A DNA stretch of 64,000 bases from Kyrpidia tusciae DSM 2912. GTDB lineage: Bacteria; Bacillota; Bacilli; Kyrpidiales; Kyrpidiaceae. This document shows positions 1 through 8,401 of this stretch, one piece after another. The notes under the pieces were generated by a model. It saw only the letters and a program-made list of their open reading frames with translations, searched no databases and was not told where the DNA came from. Position 1 is the stretch's first letter. Each line of letters begins with the position of its first letter. The stretch lies in contig NC_014098.1 in NCBI RefSeq assembly GCF_000092905.1, forward strand, positions 372,001-436,000, read 5' to 3'. The position numbers and the translations under genes are program-made.

Positions 1-195
1 ATCTGGGGGGCGGGCTTGGATGTTTATGAGCGGGAGCCCATTGGGGCCGATCATCCCCTGCTCCAGTTGGATAATGCCGTGTGTCTGCCCCACATCGGCA
101 GCGCCACGGTGGCAACCCGCACCGCCATGGCCCGGTTGGCGGTGGAGAACGCGGTGAACGTTCTGACGGGCAAAGAGCCCCTTACACCGGTGTGA
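1..195 (+). CDS. D-2-hydroxyacid dehydrogenase, C-terminal part
   Basis: The window opens inside this gene; 64 codons and a TGA stop remain. The residues contain the family's C-terminal signature: GLDVYEREP followed about 20 residues later by LPHIGSAT, which carries the catalytic histidine of NAD-dependent glyoxylate/D-2-hydroxyacid reductases. The ending (ENAVNVLTGKEPLTPV) is typical of glyoxylate reductases in Bacillota. Substrate cannot be decided from this fragment. The last 14 bases overlap the end of the converging vapC-like gene. Confidence 0.85.
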   Translation: MWGAGLDVYEREPIGADHPLLQLDNAVCLPHIGSATVATRTAMARLAVENAVNVLTGKEPLTPV

Positions 196-598
196 GCAAT
201 TCCACCCCGTCGGTCGCCGCCGCCTGAGCGAGTTTTTGGTCGGCGGCGGCGAGCGGGAGGTGTTTTCGCAGCGCCATCTCCAGATACGCGGCATCGTAGA
301 TGGACAGTTCGTACTGTGCGGCGACCGGGAGCACGTGAAGCAGGATGTGCCCGGTCGACGCGGGTTCAACCTCGATTCCCAGATGTGCCAACAAATCGGC
401 GGCTTCCCGGCGCTCTGCGTCCGTCAACCGGCCGCGGCGGCCCGCGGTCAGCAGGGCATTGCCGACCTCCATGGACCAGATGGCCGGCACGATGCCCGGG
501 TCCCACGCACGGCGCTGAAGAATAGCGTCGTTTTTTTCCGAACCTTCCTCGGGGAAACACCAACTCAATGCCATCGAGGCGTCGAGAACAAAAGGCAT
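182..598 (-). CDS. PIN-domain ribonuclease toxin (VapC type)
   Basis: A 138-residue protein, the usual size for a VapC toxin. It starts MPFVLDAS, with the first PIN-domain acidic residue at D6. Further candidate metal ligands are E44 (in MEVGNALL), D102 (in SIYDAAYL) and D120 (in AAADQKL). PIN toxins are Mg-dependent RNases that cut RNA, often tRNA. The ATG overlaps the stop of the upstream antitoxin by one base (TAATG), so the two are co-translated. The gene is convergent with, and overlaps, the hydroxyacid dehydrogenase gene by 14 bases. RNA target unknown. Confidence 0.85.
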   Translation of the reverse strand: MPFVLDASMALSWCFPEEGSEKNDAILQRRAWDPGIVPAIWSMEVGNALLTAGRRGRLTDAERREAADLLAHLGIEVEPASTGHILLHVLPVAAQYELSIYDAAYLEMALRKHLPLAAADQKLAQAAATDGVELLTPV

Positions 599-837
599 TA
601 GAATCGCCGGCCTTCCTCAATCATTTCGCGAATGGACGGCGTTCCCGGTTTGACGTTCTTCCGAAGCTGGTAAAGACGATGGACGATCTTCTCCCAGGTC
701 CATTCGTCTGATTCGACCGGCACCATCTTTGCGACCGGTTTGCCTTTCTTCGTAATCAAGATCGTTTCTCCCTGCGCCACTTGATCCAATAATTCCGATA
801 AATGAACCTTCGCTTCATAGGCTCCGATTTGTTTCAT
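598..837 (-). CDS. Phd/YefM-family antitoxin
   Basis: A 79-residue protein starting MKQIGAYEAK. The start at 837 is preferred over the longer open frame reaching 984 because GGAGGGGAAATC sits directly before this ATG. Residues 1-45 match the Phd/YefM DNA-binding dimer fold (AKVHLSELLDQVAQGETILITKKGKPVAKMVP). The C-terminal tail (PSIREMIEEGRRF) is the kind of segment that wraps around and blocks a PIN toxin. It is immediately upstream of, and overlaps by one base, the vapC-like gene. Autorepression of the pair is expected from the family; I did not identify the operator. Confidence 0.85.
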   Translation of the reverse strand: MKQIGAYEAKVHLSELLDQVAQGETILITKKGKPVAKMVPVESDEWTWEKIVHRLYQLRKNVKPGTPSIREMIEEGRRF

Positions 838-1074
838 GATTTCCCCTCCAGACCAGTCTGTACGACTGTATACCCAAAAACAAATGAAAAGGTAAGGCCG
901 TCTTGCTGCACACTGTGCCTTGAAAAAGCGGTGTTTTCGAACCGGGGATTCGGAGACACGACCATGGAAGCGATGGCCGAACAATGTGCGGTGGCGAAGG
1001 GTACCCCGGACTACAGCGTTATATTAGAATGGAGCCAAGAAGGGGGAAAGGGACCTCTCGAGGAGGGATTCGGA

Positions 1075-2007
1075 GTGAAAGGTTTCAAAAAAGTAGCCGG
1101 CGTTTCTGTTTTCGTTTCCAGCGTTTTGCTGCTCGGCGGGTGTTTCGGCGGGGCGGGGGCCCCGGCGAGCCCTCCGGTCGGCCAGGGCGGCGCCGCCCCG
1201 TCGGGTACGACTCCGCCGGGTCAAAACGGCCCGTCGCAAGGCCAGGGAAGCAACACCGCACCCCCTGCGGGGCAATCTCCCCCTGGAGGGCAAGCCTCCC
1301 CTACGGGGCCGGACAATCCGGCGCCGGCTCCTTCACAGCCTTCCCAAGGGGCTTCCTTTCCGCCCATCGTTCGGATGGCCATGGCGGAATTCCCCGGTTC
1401 CATCCTTCAGACGGCCTTTGCGCCGACCGTGGTTCCGACCCCCCGGGACGGTTCGAATGCACTGTTTTATGAAACGAGCGAGAACACCCACCCGATTATG
1501 GGCGTTCAAGGCTTTATTTCCAATTACAACGTGCAGATCAATTCTCGAACGAAGAAGCTGGGCACGTTCTTCGGTGCTCGTTATGATACGGCAGCCCATG
1601 CCAACGGCGCGATTCTCACCGAGCTCGGGAACCAGCCTCTTCAGGGAACGCACTCCACGTTAGACCTCGGTCATGGCATCACGGCAGATTTAACCGCGGC
1701 GACGTCTTCGGCGACCATCGAGTGGAAGGAAGGCCGTTGGCAGATTCGCGTCACCCGACAGGATGCGGCGGTGGTGCCCGTCGCGACCGCCCAGACGGTC
1801 GTTGCGTACTTAGAGAAACATTTCATGCCTGTACCGAAAGAGTTTGGGGCCATCCGGGTGACGCTTCAGGGAGATCGCCCGGACACGTTGGTCGTGTGGC
1901 AGGAAGGCGACAGGGTCCATCAGGTGGGCACCACGGTTGATGCGAACAATCCCGTCGAGACGGCGCTGGCCATGGCGATTTCCATGCGGCCGTATGCCGG
2001 GCAGTGA
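1075..2007 (+). CDS. Putative lipoprotein with proline/glycine-rich linker
   Basis: The open frame reaches back to 802, but the GTG at 1075 follows AGGAGGGATTCG and gives a proper lipoprotein signal: KGFKK, a hydrophobic stretch, then the lipobox LLGGC around residue 20. About 60 residues of low-complexity P/G/Q/S linker follow, then a globular domain of about 230 residues (from FPPIVRMAMAEFPG). I do not recognise the globular domain. It should be anchored on the outer face of the membrane. No functional assignment is made. Confidence 0.7.
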   Translation: MKGFKKVAGVSVFVSSVLLLGGCFGGAGAPASPPVGQGGAAPSGTTPPGQNGPSQGQGSNTAPPAGQSPPGGQASPTGPDNPAPAPSQPSQGASFPPIVRMAMAEFPGSILQTAFAPTVVPTPRDGSNALFYETSENTHPIMGVQGFISNYNVQINSRTKKLGTFFGARYDTAAHANGAILTELGNQPLQGTHSTLDLGHGITADLTAATSSATIEWKEGRWQIRVTRQDAAVVPVATAQTVVAYLEKHFMPVPKEFGAIRVTLQGDRPDTLVVWQEGDRVHQVGTTVDANNPVETALAMAISMRPYAGQ

Positions 2008-2119
2008 GTTCATCGATGCGTTTGATTAAAATCGGCTGTGCTTCGAATGAAGTCGGGTTGGTGCCCCACGTCCGTCGGTCCGGACAAGAACGCAGGTCTT
2101 CCCGGAGGTGACTGTTCTC

Positions 2120-2482
2120 ATGGTTCGAACCGTGCTGGAAAAAATGATCGATCTCGCCACAGCGGGTTTCGGGCTGGTGGCCGCCTTGGCGTGGAACGAT
2201 CTGATCAAACAATTGATTCAGGATTTCGTGTCCCCGTATGTTCCGAAAGGCTGGGGGCTTTTCTCGATGTTCCTCTATGCCCTGGTGGTGACGGCGTTGG
2301 CCGTCTGGATCACGTCGTATCTCGGCCGGTTGGCGGCTCTAAGGCGGGAGAAAGACGACGCCGAGGCAGAAAAACCCTCTGCGGAACCCGCGGAGCCGCA
2401 AACGGCCATCGGGGCCGCGGACATCGAAGAGGCCGTCCTCCGTGCTATGATCCGATTTCGTCGGATGGAAAGGGGAGAGTGA
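2120..2482 (+). CDS. Small membrane protein (DUF5654-like)
   Basis: A 120-residue protein (MVRTVLEKMIDLATAGFGLV...). The ATG at 2120 is chosen because CCGGAGGTG lies 9 bases upstream; the open frame itself extends to a GTG at 2108. There are two hydrophobic segments, roughly residues 12-30 and 48-72, with a conserved-looking AALAWNDLIKQLI between them, and an acidic, alanine-rich C-terminal tail. The pattern resembles the small two-helix DUF5654 family found in bacteria and archaea, whose role is unknown. Confidence 0.6.
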   Translation: MVRTVLEKMIDLATAGFGLVAALAWNDLIKQLIQDFVSPYVPKGWGLFSMFLYALVVTALAVWITSYLGRLAALRREKDDAEAEKPSAEPAEPQTAIGAADIEEAVLRAMIRFRRMERGE

Positions 2483-2486
2483 ATCC

Positions 2487-2836
2487 GTGTCGGATCGGAG
2501 CCGTACGAAAAAGCCCCAAGGTCACGAGTTTGAGATTATGTTGTGTGACGTGCGCCCGGCCGTTTGGAGGCGGTTTCGTGTACCCGCCGACATCACCTTT
2601 GGACGCATATCCTGCGGGTGACATCTCCTCTCTTCGGCTCCGGAGACCGTCCTGCGCCTGTCTGTGTGGATGGAGAGAATGCCTGCTCTCCCGAGGATGT
2701 AGGAGGACCGGGCGGCTACGCCGTGTTTCGACAAATCATCAGCCAACCCGATCACCCGGAGTACGAGCAATGGATCACTATCGTTGCCAGGTATGTATGC
2801 TATGATAATACTATCTGCAGCCAATGGTTCGTTTGA
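2487..2836 (+). pseudogene. Decayed pRiA4b ORF-3-like gene
   Basis: Two pieces of one protein family lie in different frames. From the GTG at 2487 a 44-residue reading contains EFEIMLCDVRPAVWRRFRVP and stops at 2619-2621. Around 2650-2785, in another frame, come CVDGENACSPEDVGGPGGY and QIISQPDHPEYEQW. Both are hallmark blocks of the plasmid pRiA4b ORF-3-like (IS1096 TnpR-like) family, which is about 180 residues long. The middle is missing, so this is a deletion and frameshift remnant. It marks the left border of the BREX island. Confidence 0.65.
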
Positions 2837-2871
2837 GGTTCTGTTCTTGAACGGGAAATGAGGGGTGTCCT

Positions 2872-3366
2872 ATGGACACGCTGCGAGTACAGCGCGAATT
2901 AGAGCAACTGCACATGCGCCGCCATCAATTGCTCATCCTCTGTCACGCGCCGCGTGTGTCTGTCTTGCCGCGTTTGGCCAAGCAGTTGCATTTTCCGCTC
3001 ATTTCGCTAAGCCTTTCCCTGAGTGAGGCGCTGCTGGAATGTCCGCATTCCCGCCAACCGCGGGTGGCAGGAATGCTCGTGGAACGTCTTGTGTCCGGGT
3101 GCGGGGAGACAGTGGTCGGATTGCACCGGATTGAACTCTTGTTTTTGCCCCGGTTGCAACTTGACCCGCTTCGGCTGTTGGAACAGCTCAGCCGCAACAA
3201 GATGTTGGTCGTCACTTGGCCGGGGCATTATAAAGGGGGACAACTTGTATATGCTGAACCGTGGCATCCCGAGTACCGCCGCTACATTGAGACAGATGCG
3301 CGAATTATAACGTTCGAGGAGAGCAGGGAAGAGCACGATGAAGTATCACGACTTGATTCAATTTGA
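2872..3366 (+). CDS. brxF: BREX type 3 protein BrxF, P-loop not recognisable
   Basis: A 164-residue protein at the 5' end of the BREX operon, preceded by GAGGGGTGTCCT. The C-terminal two thirds match my recollection of BrxF: HRIELLFLPRLQLDPLRLL, LSRNKMLVVTWPGHYKGG and YAEPWHPEYRRY. BrxF family members are described as P-loop proteins. Here the expected position (LLILCHAPRVSVLPRL, about residues 20-35) has no GxxxxGK[ST]. The end overlaps the brxC start by 29 bases, indicating translational coupling. BREX blocks phage replication and methylates self DNA; the precise role of BrxF is not established. Confidence 0.7.
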   Translation: MDTLRVQRELEQLHMRRHQLLILCHAPRVSVLPRLAKQLHFPLISLSLSLSEALLECPHSRQPRVAGMLVERLVSGCGETVVGLHRIELLFLPRLQLDPLRLLEQLSRNKMLVVTWPGHYKGGQLVYAEPWHPEYRRYIETDARIITFEESREEHDEVSRLDSI

Positions 3367-4825
3367 ACCGATTGAGACCGTGGTCCAGCTGCGCGAGTCG
3401 GAGCGCCCAGAAGTGGCGGATCAGTTGCTGGAAACCTACGTTATATCCGATCGGATGGCGGAGATATTGGCCGAGGTGGTCATTGAACAATTGCAGTTTG
3501 ACCGTCCGGCAGACAACAAAGGACTGCTGGTGGTTGGTAACTACGGAACCGGGAAATCTCACCTGATGAGCGTCATCGCAGCGGTGGCGGAGCGGGCCGG
3601 CGTAAGCCACAAGCTCACGCATCCACGCGTGTCTGAACGGGCCCAGGCGATTGAGGGGCGTTTCCAGGTGATCCGAGTTGAAATCGGAGCTTCAAAGATG
3701 CCGCTCCGCGACATCATCTGTGGGGAGATCGAAGATCATTTGAAGGAGATTGGCGTAAATTACACCTTCCCGCCGGCTGACCAGATCCGAAATCACAAGG
3801 ACCCGTTCAATGAAATGATGGCTGCTTTCCACGAGGTATATCCGGAGCAGGGACTTTTGCTGGTGGTCGATGAGCTTTTGGATTATTTGCGCGGGCGGCG
3901 GGAGCAGGAACTCATCTTGGATCTCGGCTTTTTGCGCGAAATCGGCGAAATGTGCCGTATTTCGCGTTTCCGATTTATCGCCGGCGTACAGGAGATGCTG
4001 TTTGATAACCCGACATTTCAGTTTGTGGCGGAACAGCTGCGCCGTGTACGGGAGCGATTTGAACAGGTGCAGATCGTTCGGGAGGACATTGCTTATGTGG
4101 TTTCACAGCGCCTTTTGAAAAAGGATGAGAAGCAAAAGTCCTGGATCCGCCAGCACCTCGGGCGGTTTACCAAACTGTACGACAAGCTCCAGGAACAGCT
4201 GGAAACCTACGTTGAACTGTTTCCGGTTCACCCGGCTTATCTGTCCACCTTCGAAAAGGTCTCCATTGCGGAAAAGCGTGTCATTCTGAAAACGATCAGC
4301 GTCGAAATCCGCAAGCGTCTGGATGAAGAGGTGCCGGACAATGCTCCCGGTGTCATCTCATATGACAGTTATTGGCCCTATCTGATCAGCGATGTATCCA
4401 ATCGCAGCGACCCTGACTTGCGCGAAGTGATGCAAAAATCCAGTGCCCTTCAAGATCGGATTGAACATGCCTTCACCCGGCCTGTATACAAGCCGATGGC
4501 TTTGCGCATTGTCCAGGCGCTGTCCGTGCACCGTCTGACCACGGGGGACATCTACGCCAAGCTGGGCATGACGGCTGACGAACTGAGGGACAGCCTGTTC
4601 CTCTACGTGGAGACGCCGGAGGAGGATGAGGTGGACCCCATTGTCAAGACATTTTTTTGGCCCTTTTTAAAGTGTGTTGAGATTCCTGAATTTGGATATG
4701 GACGCCGGACCTGTTTTCCATTTCTGGATCATCCCTCGATCATTCTGGTGGAGGAGCCCCCCTTCGTCGTTGGTGCTCGTTCTTGGCAGGAGGATCCCCC
4801 TCCTTGGCGGAGGGGCCCCCTCTAG
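3338..4825 (+). pseudogene. brxC: BREX ATPase BrxC, 5' part, interrupted by an insertion sequence
   Basis: This is the N-terminal 429 residues of BrxC/PglY followed by 66 codons read out of the inserted element to a stop at 4823-4825. Walker A is GNYGTGKSH at residues 67-75; Walker B is LLLVVDE at about 173-179, so the AAA-type ATP site is intact. Native sequence ends at 4626 in codon 430. Joining 4626 to 5992, which removes the element and one GGA target copy, restores one frame of 1,227 codons, about the normal BrxC length. As it stands the gene cannot make full-length protein. Confidence 0.85.
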
Positions 4826-5667
4826 AGCCCGAACACAGAGGCCGGCGTCACGTATCCCAGGGACTGGTGCGGGCGCTTGTGGTTGTAGAACTCCAGGTAT
4901 CTGGCGATCCCTTCCCGAGCCTGTTTCGGCGTTTGGTAGTCGTGAAGATACACCTCTTCCTGCTTCAGACTCCGCCACAGGCGCTCGGTGAAGATGTTGT
5001 CCAGGGCTCGACCCCGGCCGTCCATGCTGATCCGAATCCCATGATTTAGCAGGACGTCCGTGTACTTCGGGCTGGTAAAATGACTTCCTTGGTCGCTATT
5101 CATGATCTCCGGCGTCCACTGCCGCAGGGCCCGATGCAAGGCCTTGAGAACAAAATCCATATGCAGGGTTTGATCCAGCTCATAGCTGACCACGTAACGG
5201 GAGTACCAGTCCAGGATCGCCACCAGATACATCCAGCCATGCGCCATGCGGATATACGTGATGTCGATGCCCCAGACCTGATTCGGACGCTCGATCTTCA
5301 AGCCGTGCAACAGGTAGGGATACACCCGGTGTGCCTGGGCGCGCCGGCTCAAATTGGGACCCGGAGTGATGCCGGCAATCCCCATTTCCCGCATATGACG
5401 CTGGACGGCCTTGCGGTTGACGGTCCAATGTTCACTGCGTAAAATGGCCGTGATGCGCCGGGAACCGTAGAACGGATGCTCCGTGTAGATTTGGTCAATC
5501 CGGTGTTTGAGCCTCACCTCCTCCTCGGATGGTCCGACCGGCCTGTAGTACAGGCTGGACCGATTTAAGCCCAGAAGCTCGGCCTGAACGGCGAGCGGGA
5601 GTTCACGTTCTTGGAAATCGATGAGAGCCAGCCTGTCCTCTCGACTGAGCGAGGCGAGATTTTTTTT
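4822..5667 (-). CDS. IS3-family transposase OrfB (DDE integrase), via -1 frameshift
   Basis: The catalytic half of the IS transposase. An rve-type DDE core is visible: D in WGIDITYI, D in IMNSDQGSHF and E in FTERLWRSLKQEE, ending with YNHKRPHQSLGYVTP. An independent start would be the GTG at 5517 (231 residues). The frame is open upstream to the A8 run at 5660-5667, where a -1 slip from OrfA reads on as NLASLSREDRLALIDF..., giving an OrfAB fusion of about 370 residues. That is the usual active form in IS3 elements. Confidence 0.85.
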   Translation of the reverse strand, partial: KKNLASLSREDRLALIDFQERELPLAVQAELLGLNRSSLYYRPVGPSEEEVRLKHRIDQIYTEHPFYGSRRITAILRSEHWTVNRKAVQRHMREMGIAGITPGPNLSRRAQAHRVYPYLLHGLKIERPNQVWGIDITYIRMAHGWMYLVAILDWYSRYVVSYELDQTLHMDFVLKALHRALRQWTPEIMNSDQGSHFTSPKYTDVLLNHGIRISMDGRGRALDNIFTERLWRSLKQEEVYLHDYQTPKQAREGIARYLEFYNHKRPHQSLGYVTPASVFGL

Positions 5668-5935
5668 CCAACCAAGACAATTGTGTGCTCAGGCGACCGA
5701 CCTCCGCATACAATTCTTGGATCTTGTCTTCATATTCTGAACGAATTTTTGCCAGCTGTTTATTCTCAGGTTCAAACGCTTGTGGCCAGTTTTCCAAGGC
5801 GATATCCCGCCACTGGCGGAGTTGATTGACATGAACACCATATTCGGATGCCAATTGCGAGAGCGTCTTTTCCTCTTTGAGAATTTCCAGGACAACTTTG
5901 GTTTTGAAGTCAGTATCATACTTTTTTCTCGGCAT
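5603..5935 (-). CDS. IS3-family transposase OrfA (helix-turn-helix)
   Basis: A 110-residue protein starting MPRKKYDTDFKTKVVLE, with the helix-turn-helix TLSQLASEYGVHVNQLRQWR (residues 24-43) and a leucine-zipper-like coiled coil after it (KQLAKIRSEYEDKIQELYAEVGRLSTQL). OrfA of IS3 elements binds the terminal repeats. The codons for EKK lie on the A8 run at 5660-5667, the predicted programmed frameshift site. OrfA alone continues about 18 residues past the slip site. Confidence 0.85.
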   Translation of the reverse strand: MPRKKYDTDFKTKVVLEILKEEKTLSQLASEYGVHVNQLRQWRDIALENWPQAFEPENKQLAKIRSEYEDKIQELYAEVGRLSTQLSWLEKKSRLAQSRGQAGSHRFPRT

Positions 5936-5989
5936 GGACCTACCTTAAAATCTCCCTTCTTGTTGTCCAGTTTCTTGGGTCCATTATAG

Positions 5990-8386
5990 GATGCCACCTT
6001 TCTGCGCACCACGATTGAGACCGTGCTGCGCGAGATTTTGAAGACGGTCAGCTGGCAGTACATTTCCTTCAACGAACAAAACGGCCAGTATTACCTGGAC
6101 TTGAAAAAAGATGTTGCAGTGGATGACCTGATCGAACAAAGAGCAGAGACGCTGATGCCGCATGATCTGGATCAGTATTATTTTGAGGCGCTAGCTCTGG
6201 TCACAGAAAGCGCGTCCAACACGTACATATCCGGGTATAAGATCTGGCAGCACGAGTTGCCGTGGTGGGAACGGCGTGTGATGCGGCAAGGGTATCTCTT
6301 TTTCGGTGCGCCGGTCGATCGTTCCACGGCGCAGCCGCCGCGGGACTTTTACATCTACATGTTGCAGCCGTTTGATCCGCCGAAGTTCAAGGATGAGGAA
6401 CGCCCGGATGAGGTGTTTTTCGTTCTGAAGGAAAAGGATGAAGACTTCCTGGGTGCCTTGTCGAGTTATGCGGCAGCCAGGAAACTCAGCGCAAACGCAG
6501 CGGCAGGGACCAAACACCTGTATGAGGAAAAGGCGCAGGAATATCTGCGCCAAATCACACGCTGGCTACGGGAAAACTGGCAGCGCGCCTTCGATGTGAC
6601 GCACAGAGGCTCGACCAAGAAGATTTCCCGTTGGCTTGCCGGCTTGCCGCCGCATGCCTCGGTGCGGGAGATCATCGACCGGGTGGCCTCCAGTTGTCTG
6701 GCGCCCTATTTTGAGGAGAAGTATCCGGATTACCCTGCTTTTACAAAACTGAATACCCCCTTGACCCCGCAAAACCTACCCGTCTATGTGCAAGATGCGC
6801 TCAGGAGTATTGCCGGGAACACGACAAAGAGCGGCATCGCTCTTTTGGACGGCCTGGTGTTGATGGATGGGGAGAAGGTGTCGGTGCGTCGCTCCGGATA
6901 TGCGGGCTGGGTTTTGGACGAATTGGAGAAAAAAGGCCCAGGACAGGTGATCAACCGCTCTGAAATGATTGAGCGGGTGAGCATCGGTCAGGGGCCAGAA
7001 GAGGTGGAAAGGACCACGGCGTTTGGCATGGAACCGGAGCTGTTGGTCGTCGTCCTGGCGGCGCTGGTCTATCACGGTGAAATCCTGCTGACGGTATCCG
7101 GGACGACGTATGATGCGATGCGTTACGATCAACTGATCAAGCTCCCGCTGGAGGAATTGAAGCAGTTCAGCCATCTCAAGCGGCCGAGCGAGATTCCATG
7201 GGCCAGCCTGCAGGCGCTCTTTGATGTGCTGGATATTCAGCGGGGGCTGCTGCAGGAGTCCGCCTTGCAACATGGCATCGTGGAGATGAACCGCCGAGCC
7301 AGGGGCTATCTGGATGAGACAGTACGGATGCTGGAAGTGGTGCGGGGAGGGATTCCCGTTTGGGAAGGGCCATTGTTGACCGCCTCCCAGAAACAGGAGT
7401 ATCGGGACCGTCTGGAACGGCTGCGGACCTTCTTGGAACAGGTGCTCATCTATGATACGCCGGCCAAACTACGGAATTTCAAATTCCGCGTGGAGGAAGT
7501 GGAGCAACAGAAACAGGCGCTGCTGCTGATCCAGGACCTGAAAGAATTGCAGCAACGCGCCGCCGAGCTGACCCAGCTGGGTACCTATCTGCTCACAGCA
7601 CAGCAGCAATTGCCGGAGGATCACGCATGGAGACAGGAGGCCGGACAGGCTCTGGCTGCATTGTTGCGAGCACTTCGGCAGGGACAAACTGCATCGGCTG
7701 AAGTGCGGCATATCCAGTCGCTGAAGGCCCAATATCAGGATCTATACCTACAGCTGCATCATCAGGCCCGACTGAATATGAGTGAAGAGAGCAAGCGGCA
7801 GGAATTGCTGAGCGCCCCCCATTTCGCCGCTTTGCAAACGTTAAGTGCCATTGAGTTGTTGCCGGAAAGCCAGCTGCAGCAGTGGCAGAAAAGCCTGCGG
7901 GCGCTAAGAACCTGCGCTGCCTTGAGCAAGGCGGATCTGGCACACCATCCCGTTTGTCCGCATTGCCGGTTTCGCCCGCGCGACGAACGATTGGCAAAGG
8001 TAGAGCTTTCCACATGGCAAGATCAGTTGTATGAACTGTTTACCCAGTGGACACAGATGCTGCTGGACAACCTGAACCGGCAGGAGGTGCAGGCGGGCAT
8101 GGTTTTGCTGGCAGAGGAGCAGCAAGCATTACTCCGGCAGTTCATGGAGAAGAAGGTTTTGTCTTTGCCCGTCGAACCCGCCTTTGTGGAAGCGGTCCGC
8201 CTGTTGTTGAAAGGGATTGAGCGGGTCGAAGTGACGGTGGAAGAGTTGAAGGACATGGTGGGCGGCGGCAATCCGCTGACCGTGGATGAATTGCGAACCC
8301 GCTTTGAACGGCTTTTGCGGGAACGGCTACGTCCCTACCCGGATCCCCAGCGCGTCCGGATCATGTTGCGAGCGAAGCAGGAATGA
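5990..8386 (+). pseudogene. brxC: BREX ATPase BrxC, 3' part after the insertion sequence
   Basis: About 798 in-frame codons of the C-terminal two thirds of BrxC. The frame is open from 5990 (DATFLRTTIETVLREILKTVSWQ...) to the TGA at 8384-8386; the first possible internal start is the GTG at 6023. It includes long helical glutamine- and leucine-rich stretches (about 7460-7900) and a CxxC pair (HPVCPHCRFRPRDE, near 7957) that could bind metal. No other disruption is seen, so the IS insertion is the only visible lesion. pglXI starts 15 bases downstream. Confidence 0.85.
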
Positions 8387-8401
8387 GGAAGGGGAATCCG
8401 C

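Larger units (their letters stand above)
4627..5988. mobile_element. Complete IS3-family insertion sequence, 1,362 bp, inside brxC
   Basis: Contains orfA and orfB on the minus strand, with an A8 slippery run in the overlap. The left end reads TGAGGTGGACCC; the right end, reverse-complemented, reads TATAATGGACCC. That is a 12-bp imperfect terminal inverted repeat sharing TGGACCC. It is flanked by GGA at 4624-4626 and 5989-5991, a 3-bp target duplication normal for IS3. The ends could shift by a base or two because the repeats are imperfect. A diverged copy of the left end occurs at 14463. Both transposase frames look intact, so the element may be active. Confidence 0.85.

Noticed and set aside
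838-1074. Open frame upstream of the lipoprotein (802-1074) as an N-terminal extension
   Set aside because: It would bury the signal peptide and overlap the antitoxin gene; the GTG at 1075 has a good SD and gives a correct lipobox.
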